Of a DNA stretch of 64,000 nt, positions 11,301 through 23,700 are shown piece after piece. Under the pieces are notes generated by a model. It was not told where the DNA came from. It saw only the letters and a list, made by a program, of their open reading frames with translations, and did not search any database. The DNA comes from Torymus aiolomorphi (Eukaryota; Arthropoda; Insecta; Hymenoptera; Torymidae): the NCBI GenBank assembly GCA_036365515.1, contig CM070873.1, positions 41,175,807 through 41,239,806 on the forward strand, in the 5' to 3' direction. The first letter of the stretch is position 1. Every line of letters starts with the position of its first letter. Both the position numbers and the translations under genes were made by a program.

Positions 11301-14300
11301 CTGTTCACAGGAGGATCAAAAATGGTAATTTATAAAATTTTTATTTTTCTAACCCTGAAAAGAATTCACGAAAACTACCTGCTTTAAAAAAAAAAAATTG
11401 ACTAATTTCGCAACAGAAGTTAAGGACGCTCTTGCACGACAATACAGTTTGTGCGCTCAGCGAGAGTACAAACTATACCAAAAACGTCGTTCTGTCTCTC
11501 TCGCTCTCGTGCACGTCGTCTGCTATTTTGAAAGGGGAAGCCGCAATCTTTACGCCATATGTTTTTTACTGGTCAAAAATTTGATCCCTTTTCAGAAATA
11601 CTCGACTTAACCTATTTTTTCCCGCCGTCCCATAAGAGTACATGTAAAAGATGACAACTTCAAACGTTAATTTCTCAAAATTTTCCACGGTTATAGGGGA
11701 AAATAAAATTACCACAAGATTCGGCACATCTTGAACTATTGAAAATGTTATATCCCAGTTCGTAAATTTTCATGCAAGAGCGTTCTAAGGGGATGCCTTA
11801 CTCGTACTATTACCGACCGAGCAATTCACACAGTTTCAAGCTGATTAAAAATAAAATACGTCGAATCACAAAAAATCAAGAGAACACTCTTCTGTGTTTT
11901 TTAACGTTCTATCATCCAGTCAAAGTTTGGAGTCGAAATATCAAGCCGTTTTTTCAAAAACTTTGAACGAAATTAAATTTAATTTCGTTCAAAGTTTTTG
12001 AAAAAACGGCTTGATATTTCGACTCCAAACTTTGACTGGATGATAGAACGTTAAAAAACACAGAAGAGTGTTCTCTTGATTTTTTGTGATTCGACGTATT
12101 TTATTTTTAATCAGCTTGAAACTGTGTGAATTGCTCGGTCGGTAATAGTACGAGTAAGGCATCCCCTTATTTAGCAGTTCTTCCTAAATTAAATTCTAAA
12201 AGGTTAGTTCATTTCTACTAAATATGATCTCTAACCATCATTATTACATTTTTCTGTTTTTTTTAGTGTAATTTTTCCAATTCAATTACTTTGTAGCCCA
12301 ACTGTTTTAATAAGTCACTGTAAACAGCCGCCGACGATAATAATTTCTGTAAATTCAAAAAAACATCACAATAACTTCCCCCACCCTCATATCATCCAAA
12401 TTTTATCTAGTCCTCCGCATTACTTACCCACAGTTAAAAACACAAAACTCGCCGCTGCACGTGCCGGAGAACAGCCTGGCCAAGTTCGGCATGACGTACC
12501 TGGCCCTCAAGGGCCGCATGTTCGCGGACGGTCTGCTGGCGACCTCGATTCTTCTGATGAACTGCACGCTCGACGACATGCGGCACAACCGCAAACGCGG
12601 CGGTCTTGTGCGCATCATGGAACGCACAAGCGAGGTGCCAAGGCTGGAGACCGAGGAGGAGACTGCGAAACCCGCGCGCAGTATGCTCGATGTTACGGTG
12701 CGCAAGAGTCCCAATGATATGTTCGGTAAGAAACTTACTCGATTGCCACGTACTGTATTATGATGGGTCACTTAGGTTTACTTGAAGATGGGAGTTTTAA
12801 TGTCCGGAATTTTTTAAAGCAACTCTGTTAGTTATTGAAACCTTGGAATATAGTATGATGCAGTATTCAATGTAACGTTTTCATAGGCAATGTTCATAAC
12901 GATTTTCTTTACGCGAATCAAATGAATAGATATTAAATTAAAATTTGTTAGTAGAAAATTTAATGTAAATGAGACAACGTATTTGTAAATGTTTGTTATA
13001 AAAAATATATGAATAATGAATTTGTTTAATTATTTTAAGCAGAAGCAAATCATGCATAAGCTCATGCATCGTATACAACTTGTACTTATATGAACTGTAT
13101 GTTCCCATACAAAAGTTTCATTTAACGAATAATCTAACGAATTTTCGTATAGTATTATATTCTGAATTGTTACCTACAACAATTAGAATACAACATCATT
13201 GTACAAAAGAAAATCAAACTTACTCTGCTCTTTACAGTGGACGTCCGAGTCTTCTCCTTCAGCATCATCGTGTCGCTGGACTACCTGATGAAGGTCAAAG
13301 ACTTTTTCAACGCCGGGCCCGATCCGTCGCAGCAAGCATGCTTGCAGTCTTCGCAGAAGACCTCGGAGCAGGCGCAGAAGAAGAAGGTAGCTAATCAGCC
13401 TGCGACGACTACACCACCTGACACGATGATGACGATTAACCTCCACATCGAGAAGCCAGATATCATCCTGCTCGAGGATATGGACGACATCGATTCGAAT
13501 TGCATTGTTCTGAATGTAAATTAACGTTTTTTTAGAAGATTCGCGTGGGGGCTTGTATAGCAATAAAACTGTTGGGTGTTTATAGACGGAACTGCTGATG
13601 AAAGTGCGACTGATGGGCGAGCATCAGGTGATCACGGGCTCCATCAAGGATCTATCCATTCTCGCCGGTATCTACAACCCAGCCAAGCGATCGGAATGGA
13701 TATATCAGGTAAGTCTCTTGAACTACGAGTAGATCATCTTACTGTTAACAATTCCCTTCACGAGTCCATTTTCCTTTCGAAAAATTCGCACCAAATGGCC
13801 AAATTTAATGAATAACCCATATCCGTAGGTACTACGCCCGACGAGCATCAGCATCGCGGGCTCGACGCCGGAGGGCAAGGGCCTGCACGTCGAAGTCTGC
13901 AGCACTGATATTCACATATCCGTGTCGCCGGGTGTCATCGAAATCCTGAATAGAGTTGTGCAGACCGTGACGAAGAAAGAGGAGGATGACGGTGAGGTGA
14001 AGAAGCCGGAGCCCACCCATGAGGGACTGTGGCGCATCACACCGTTCAAGGAAATAGATTATTGGTTCCTCAAAACAGGTGATTACTTTCGATAAACAAT
14101 AATATAAGTATAATAATCGCGAATCTAAATAAAAATGGTGAGGATGATAAAATGAGTTATTGAGGTAGTTTTGCGACGGTATACTTATTAATTATAAGAT
14201 AATTGTTAAGTTATAATTATTTAATTATAAGATCAATATTATAAGCCCCAATACCTGCAAATAATTTACTCTCTCGAATTCGCCACAACTCCCTACTCAC

Positions 14301-17300
14301 CAAAAGTAAGCCCTGCCTTTCGCCCTCATTCGCCTGAATAAAACTAGTTGACGATTTCCGTCATTAACCATTTTATTTCCTAATGAGAACGAAATTACAA
14401 CGTCAGAGTTTGTAAAAGAGGATTTGTAAAATCTGGATTATTATCATCAAAAAGATGAGACATGATCCTATATAATTCTAAATAAGTGGAAGTAGTTGTA
14501 GGCGGATTGTAGTCAGACGTAAATTGTAAATCAACTTTTTTTATCATCTTCTCATACGTACAACTCATTTACCTACAACTTTAATAGATTTTCACTCAAA
14601 AAGCAGTTACATTTTCAGACTGCTGACATTTCATTTTACCTAGATTATCTTAGACACAAAAATTACGTTCTGTTGACACCAGTATTAAGATTTTCATCTT
14701 GATTAAGAAACTTGAACGACTTCGTAAAAGAAAAGATTATTATTTGGGTCTCAATTATCAATAAACCATCTTTTCTCCTCATAACAGAGGTTGCAATGGA
14801 AGCATCCGAGGACTTGCAGTTTACCGACGAGGAGGCGACCACCGAAGTAGCGGTATACAAACCAGAGATGGCTATCATATCTGCGCCCACAATTCTGTTG
14901 ACCCTTGAGGCTGGCGTCGGCAACAAGACGCTGCCGATGCTGTTGCTCCATCTCGGCTTCCAGAGCAACGTCAACGACTGGAGCACGAAAACGGTACTTT
15001 TTTGCGCTTTCTTTCATCTCTTTATCTCTGTAGCCTTTTTATCAATGTGATATTGATTGTGTAGATGAGAGTCGAGGCGACGATGTCAGTGGTCATGGCG
15101 TACTACAACAGTCGACTCGCGCTGTGGGAGCCACTGATCGAGCCGATGGAAGCGATGAAGAACGGAAGACGTACCTCGACGCCCTGGGAGCTAAAAACGA
15201 AGATTCAGTACTATGATATCGGAACGGACGCGGCTGTATGCGCGCTCAGTCCGGTGTCCGAGGTCGAGCCCGAAGAGTTTCAGCAGAAGTCGAGGATGTC
15301 TATTGACATAGCCTCCTCTGTAAGATGAAGAAAATATTTTTCAAGCTTTAAATTTTGTATGATTAAGGAGTAAATAAACGAAGGGAATTACTTTTTAGGA
15401 AAACTTGGAGATGACAGTGACGAAGACGTGTCTGGATGTGCTGAAGCAGCTCGGTAACGCCTTCTCCAACGCCATGGAGAGCGGCACGAAAACGTCGACG
15501 AGCAAAGTAGCTCCGTACGTACTGAAAAACGAGACGGGACTGGCCATCATTCTGGACCTCGAGAATAGCCACTTCAAGGTAGCCGTGGATGAGGACACGC
15601 CGCAGATTACTAACCGCGGCTCCTACGCCGAGGTAATCCTGGAATCTGGCGCTTCCGTGGAGCTGGCCTCTAAGATCAAGACTGACATCCATCTACTCGA
15701 GGAACTGAAGGCTGATACTGTCAAAGATCGTAGTTCCAAGAAATTCGTTATCTCGGTACATAATCATCTTGATTAAAATTCACCTTTCACCATCTACCCC
15801 GCGTATTCTTACACAAAGTCTTAATGTACCAGTTTAAGGACATCGAGGCGAAGCTTGAGATCCCGATTCTCCGCGCCGATAAACGCTTCTACTCCCTCAA
15901 GTACCGTAAGGAGGGCTCCGAGGAGTGGGGTATCATCTCAGACGTTGTTGTCGAGGAGGGTAGCACGATCGTCACCTTGCGCAGTGTTCTTCAGGTTCAC
16001 AATCACTTCTGCGAGCCCATCAGCGTCTACTACATGACCAAACGCGGCAACGAAGTCGAGTTGGTCGGCAATGTGCAACCCGATCAGAAGCTCAATTTGC
16101 CCCTCGACGCGGTCTACACGCCCACGAATATTTACTGGCTCTTCTTCAGTATCGATGGGTAGGCTTTTAGAGATAAACGAGAAAATCAACTAAATTTTTT
16201 TTATAAAGCATTTTCGTAATTAAGTTTAAAAATAAATTTTCGATTTGATGTAATTTTACTGATTCGATGGAATTTTATAATGGATGATAAATAATTTTGA
16301 ATTTATAGATATATGGTATCTATTGAGCCATTTATATGGAAGGAGCTTCAGAAAACCGTCTCAATGACGAAGCTGCTCAAGTGCGAGACTCGCTCGAAAA
16401 TGGAAACGATTGATCCGTTCTACATACAGGTAAAGCTGCCGACCGAACAATTCCCTTGCTTTAGAATTAAACGTACTTACATTTGCATACACTGCCCTTT
16501 CTTAAATTGAGATTGTAAATTTTTATACCTTTTAACTACTGCTTCTTGACACTGTCTGATTGATAAGGATTGATTTGAAACTTAACGTTATGTGCAAGCT
16601 GCAAGATAAATGTATATCAAATCGCACTTATTTAGTACAAAATTTAACAAACTAAATCTAAAAAAAAAAAAACAAAGTTATTTTAACTACTGCCCCTAGC
16701 GGAAATTTCATGTAAAAAATGTAAATATTGTCGTAAAACTTTTATTAAATTTTGTTTTTACACTTTTTTTATACTATAGAGTATTTATCAATGCTTCTTA
16801 AAATATTTATTTTTATTTACGCTCTTTTTTCAATCTTATACAACTCCAAAAAATGTAGAAACTCCAAGTAAATGTGATGTAATTCTAACTACCTATTTAT
16901 AGTTTTATATATAATTAATATTTTCTTAAAGTTCCTTAACTTCTAACATGTGTCGGAAAGTACTTAAGATCTTTTTACACACCCCAAAAAAGATTGATCG
17001 ATTTCCGCTAGGCCCTCTCACATACACACGCCTCTAATTTAGCAAATCGCCAAAAATAAACGAAAAGAGAAAGGAAACCAATGACTTACGAATTCTAGAC
17101 GCTATGCGCGCTGCTCGTCATCGCGAGCATGCTCTTTAATAGCGGCACCCTCGATTTACTGCTAAACATAATCAAGCGCCACATCTGTCGCAACCCCTGG
17201 CGCTCGCCCGGGGACTTACCGAGGCCGCCGCCCGCCTCGCCCGTTCAGGTACGCACGAGGCGGTGGTTTGTTGTTTTTTTCAGTGCTCGCAGCATTTCAG

Positions 17301-20300
17301 TGTTGGACTCTTCTAGGGGCAATATCGTATATCACGGAAAAATATGCGATCTGTCGCGCGTGTAAATCAAAGGTGCTCGAGTTGTACACTGAAATACTTT
17401 GCGCACTGCGATGATTCTTTAGTTTAATGGGCTCTGGCTGGCATTAGTTAAATGTTATAATATTGTTGTGCATTATTGATGTATTCGGTAGCACGTAGAC
17501 GCATGATAGCATTGCACTGCGCAAGGTATTTCGCTCCTTTACTATTTTCACCTTTAGGTCACTACTGCTGCTGCTGCTTTCGACTAAATTAGAAAACTCC
17601 AGCTTTCAATGTCCCACGACGAGCCCGTGATTCTCTCTTTCGATCTGAACGAGAATAACGGATTGTTGTGCATTGCAGGTGGTGGGCGAGATCGAACAGG
17701 TGTACTTCGAGAACACAACGCGCCATACGATGGCCAGCACGATCTACAACGTACATCTACATCCATCCGTCTGCCTCAAGAACTTCCTGCCCATCGACAT
17801 CGTCATCTGCATGCCTGGCAATACGCAGGAGCGCAAAGTCGAGGCCAGCACAACGCTCCAGATACCCACCATCGATCCCAATCACTCGAGCATCGTCATC
17901 AAGGTGAGGCAGAGGGAAAGAGAGGTGTTGAATGAGGGTTGGATAGGATGGATTTTTGGAAAGTTTGATTGAATTTTGTTTGTCTTTTATTGGTTAATGT
18001 GATTTAGATGTCGCTTCTTGTATGTGGTGATTCATTGTCGTCAGCTGGAGAAAAAAAGCATTTAGTTCATAAAAGTGTATTTGACTTGAGAAGTAATTTT
18101 AGAGAAGTTCTATCTACTTAGTAATCAGTATTTGAAATCCACATAATTTATCTTTCTTTTTTTGTTATTCAAAAAAACTATAACTTTAAAAAATAAAGTA
18201 ATATCATGAAGAATACTCGCGGATGTATAAGGGGGAGGGAAATTACAACAGCAAATTCAATCGAAGTAGTGTAAAGGAAGTGCGAAATAAGGTATGCTGA
18301 AATTTAATGAAACCAGTAGAACTATCGTGATTTGATCGAACATCAGTAGTAAAAATTTAAAGTAGTAAAGTAGTAAAAATTGAAAGAATAAATTCTTTTC
18401 TAATGCACAAATAATTTATTCACTATTTTCAGTTTTTTCCTTGGTTTCAAAGGTTTATGTTTTATGTAGCGAAGTATCCTTCTTTTCAAATCTCAATACT
18501 ATTTTCATAATTTGAAGTAGTCTACTTAAAATTCTAGCTTGCAACTATTTATGAAAGTTATATTCTCATGGTAACAATAAACATTCGAATTTTATAGTAC
18601 AATATTTAAAAAACATTTCCTAAAAAAATCAAATCCGCCCTCCCACCCAAAGTACACCACTTTGTACCAGATTTACCACCACTAAAAAAAGATCCTCTGC
18701 CTCCTGAACACCATTAAAATTTCTATTGAACCATTCCAGCTGCCGCAGTACCTGGAGAAGGACTGGTCGTGCCGTGTGGACATCAGCTCGAACGCGCCCG
18801 AGTTCTCCGTCTGGTCCTTCGAGTCCTTCGACAGCGCGCAGAAGGTCATCATGGACTTGGGCATGCACACCTCCTACAAGCACGGTTCCATTATCATGGC
18901 TCTCTACTGTCCGTTCTGGATGCTTAACAAGACCGGCCTCATGTTGTCGTACAGAGTAAGAGAAACGACCTCGCTTTTACGTTTGTTTACGTTATCTACT
19001 CACCACGCAGGAGTATGTTGATATATATACATATACATACATAGAGAGGGAGAGTAACAGGTTGATTAACACGAATGATAAGAATTTTTGGCACCCTCTT
19101 GTTATTGGCATTATTCTAACAGATAATTTCTATCCGAGAGAGAATGATGCCTATGATTTTGTATTATATTACACACCTGTTGTCGAGACTGTCATGCCAT
19201 ATATTGTAAGTTGAAATTTCTGGTTTTGAGACAGTAAGTTTGGTAAATTTTTTAGGTCTTTTGTGATAAATAACCCCTGCACTCTATTTTTAAAAATTTT
19301 TTTCTAGATTTTAAATATTGATTGACTTTTTTAATTTAATTATTTTTCATTTACTTGGTATTTTATTATTATTATCATAATTATTATTATCATCATGTAA
19401 TATAGTAAGTATACCTTACTTTTATTAAAAAATCAGAAATTTATCAGCGAGATGTAAAAGTGTTCTAAAGCGTCGACAACTATACTGTAAGAAAACGCTC
19501 AAGTACACATTTACATCTTGATTCCATAATATCATATCGGCAATATATTAAGCGCATCATTTGTCATCTCGTAAACTAATGATACACTTTTCTCTTCTCC
19601 ACGACATGCATAGTGTGTTCGCCTAACGATCGTCGTCTTAATACACTTACACGACTCTCTCCATTGTTTTTCCAGAAATCGAGTAAAGGCGGCAAAGAAC
19701 ACTCGAGCCCAGTCAAGGTAGAGATCCTAGGCAATTAATGCCTTTCATAACAGACACGTTCTATACTTGATACATTTTATGTGTGCTTTTCGTAGGAATT
19801 TAGGCTCTATACGATATCACTTTTTTTTCAAAGTCAAGCTTTATATGATTAAACGATAGAGCCGAGAAGAGAGAGTTATGCATCAAATTTTTAGATAAAG
19901 CTTTCTTTTATTTTTAATTGAAAGAATGACCATTAGTGATGATTTTTTTTATATTATTAGCTTTAATTTTATTGTTTTGCTATATTTTAAATGGTTTTTA
20001 ATTTGCAAGAAAAAGTCTGGTAAATACAATTACCTTTTTTTTTAATTCCAGAACATATACAGAAGTAGTAAAAGTTTTTACCAGATAATCATTTTCAGTT
20101 TTGGAATTTTCACATATTATTGAAATAACTACAGTATTGATTAAAATTAAACAATATATTGGTGTATAACTTTTCTTCTTATTTAAAGATTTACAAGTGA
20201 ACTGCTTAAAATTTATGTATTGATGTTTTATTTTTTATTTATTTTATATGCCTTATGCAAGTCAATTTTAATTTTCAAATAGTAAAAACGTATCTTTAAT

Positions 20301-20689
20301 TACTTTAACAATTTATGTACCATTCAAAGTAAATTGATGCAATTGTTAAGCATTACAATATTTTGAGTTTTTTTTTAATTAATTGAAAAATGTTTCAAGA
20401 ATTTTTTTTTTATTTTTTTTATTACTGTTGTATAAAGTACTTCTCACTGTCACTTTAATCTTATTAACCATTTTCCTAAATCAAAATTTACAACTATCGT
20501 GACTACTGTATATTCTTACCTCAATATTAACTTTCTCTTCAGAATCGATTAATATCTCTCGCATGAGTAAAGTAATTTTCTACAGCCTAACAAACACATA
20601 TCTTTCGCAAAATAATTAAAGATGCTGAATTTGAAAGACTGAACTTGACCGAAGTACTCTATATCGATGAGCCAATGGCTTCTTTGTCG

Positions 20690-20720
<31 letters not shown>

Positions 20721-23700
20721 CACACACACACGAATTCGCTATTTTGTTTGCCTTTGCGAAATGTATTCAAGTAAGGAACCAAAAAAAAAAATTGGTAAAA
20801 AATACACGCACCAGCATACACATAAACACACAAATACGTAAAACGTGATGGTCTTTCAGAAAAAGTATTTCTGTATCGGTACCGGCGACGGTCGGCGAAG
20901 TGGATGCCGCAGGAAGAAGGTGATCTTGTGACCTGTCTCCCCCACCCCCGGGTGACTTCTATCTCACTTACTCTACTTACTCACTTTTGCGTTAACCTTG
21001 TACACGCGTGAGACGAAAACTAATACGGAGAAAAAAGCCCCTGACCGGCCAATGAGTCACGGACGACGGAGCGAGAAAAAGAATTTATTATGATGTGCAT
21101 CTTGAGGAACTAACGATACGTCGTGGAGCGTCGAGAGAAATCGTCTCGCATACGACGAGGTTTTCTTCGTGGGAATTCTGGTTTTGGTTTTATGAGTAAA
21201 TGTGGTTTTTGTGAGATTGGTAATTTTTTTGCTCATTGAATCAAACGGAAAAATAAAAACGAAAAATAAAAAATCCAACAATATTTTGTACACGAAAGAA
21301 TCCCGTTGATGCGATGATCTTTTTTCCTCGGCGTCCAGTTATTAACCAAAACTATCTTTGTCCGAGATAATAGGAAATTGCATTGCATGCTGTTCATACG
21401 CAATTTTTATCGTGCATGATGTATGGTATGATTGTTTAGTTTAATTCATATTTTTATTAGATGTAAATAGATGATTGTGCATATTGTTACACTAGTAGTA
21501 CATTTTATGTCCATATATATGTATATATTTAGTATGTAAGATTGGGGAACATGAAAAGGATAATTTTTTCAATAGCTACCAAAATTCATTGTTTTGACAT
21601 TTTCATTGATACTCAAATCATTTTCGAAATAGTGGTGTCTAGTATATCGGTATATATTAATAATTATCAACTATAAACCTGCACCAATGTGGTCTAAAAT
21701 GAAAAAAAGAAACTAATGAACTGTGTAAATTACTAAAAAAATAACTGCACTACTTTTACGACTAACTTAAATTGTTGCCAAAATTCAAAATTAATACATT
21801 TTATCGTCCCTCTCCCAAGTTTTAGTTAAAATTTCAAAATCTATCCTACAGATCAAAAGCAAAAAAAACAACCATACTTAAATTAATCCTTGAAGTTTCG
21901 CGAACCTTGGAGAGGGACCAGAATCATGAACTAAAAAACAATAATTCACTGATTAGCAGGTGGAAGTTTTACGGCTTCTAACATATCCTTAACAATGTCT
22001 CGCGCTTGAATAACCATTATTTATCAACCTCTCCGACTTTTTTCGCGGCTGTACTTTCAGAACTCGGAGGACCACCTGAACGTGCTCTACCATCCGGAGA
22101 CGTTCAAGGGCCCGATTCTCTTCTCCTTCCGCTCCAAGGTCTTCTTCGGCAAGAAGAAGGCGATGGTACGCGTGGAGGACGGCGAGTGGAGCGACAAGTT
22201 CTCCATCGACGTTGCTGGTAGCAAGGGCGTCGTCTCGTGCAAGTACAACAACAAGGTTTATCAGGTGAGTTTGAGGAAATTCCATTCTATTTTTGTTCGG
22301 GTTTCCGTGGGTTTAGTTGCAAAGTGTAATTATTGATAGTGAAATTTGGATTATAAGAAGTCTTATTTTTGCGAACGTAAAATTACCATTGTAGTTTAAT
22401 ATACTACAAATTATTATATTATACGCATTAATTTTCAAATCGTCAATTACCATTCGCTTTCAGATCGGTGTGCACAACCAGCTGACGTACAACTCGCTGA
22501 CGAAGCAGATCACGTTCACCCCTTACTTCGTGCTTATCAACGACGCGGATTTCCTGATCGAGTGCCAGGAGGCCGATCGACCTGCCGATCCAATCATCAA
22601 GGTACGCTATCACCCTCGCCATTATACTTAAATACTCCTCTCTCCCTTTTTCCATAATGTCTCGTAAATATTAAAGGTACCGCCGGGCGAGTGCACGGCG
22701 TTCTGGCCGAACTCGGAGCATGAGTCGAAGACGCTGAAGGCCAAGGTGGCGAATCACCCCGAGAAGACTGCCGCGTTCCTGTACACCGACGTGCACAGCA
22801 CTTTGCTCAAACTCGATAATAAGGTACACCATAGTTTTTCATCGATACACACCTCTCTCACTTTTATGGTATACGTAAGATGATTGATTATTTGTTTCTT
22901 TTTGTAAATAGTACGGAGGAATAAACGTCGACATACAGATTAACGAGGGCGGTGTGTACATATCGCTGTCGCCATACGCCCACGGCAACGCGCCAGCCCT
23001 GATTATCAACCACACGGCGTATCCGATAAACCTGTGGGAGAAGGGCTCGATGAACGTCAGGTATGCGTTATTTTGTGACGCGTTATTTTACTCGATCGTT
23101 ATTATATATTTTTTGGCTTTGCAGGACCATCCAGTCGTACAACCGGATGTTCTACACGTGGGAGAACCCCACGGGTCCGAGGCTCATCGTGTGGGAGGAC
23201 GGTAATAAGAAGGAGATCCAGGATAATCTTCGAAAAGTGCGTTATACTTTTCGGCTCTTGTTGCCTTACCTCTTATACATAATGAAAACTAAACGAGAGC
23301 GTTGTTATTTTTTTCTTTATTAAAGGACACTCTAGGCGCGTTCATTGTGCCGGAGATAAACGAGGAGCTGTACTACGTCTCCTTCCTCGACGGCATTCAA
23401 CGCGTCCTGCTGTTCACGCCGAATTTGAAGATTGCCCAGGACTGCCAGCTGGTCGGTGACCTTGAAATCATCGACCAGGACATTACGATGAGCATACACG
23501 GGGTTGGTTTATCGCTCGTCAACAACATCAATAGATCCGAACTCTTGTACATGTGCATCGCGAGGTGAGTGCGATGTGGGATGGGAATTTTTTTAATATT
23601 GAAAGGAGACTGTTGATGCCATGTATATTAAACTATTTGGAGAAAAAAGAGATGGGAGATTTAAGAGGAAATTGACTGTGGAGAAGTTATAGACATTCGT

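Larger units (their letters stand above)
11325..12433 (+). other. Vps13 intron 21, carrying two inverted-repeat structures
   Basis: A 1.1-kb intron between exons 21 and 22. It contains a candidate TIR element at about 11415-11789 and a perfect long palindrome at 11786-12169, described separately. The rest is AT-rich without features. Confidence 0.75.
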
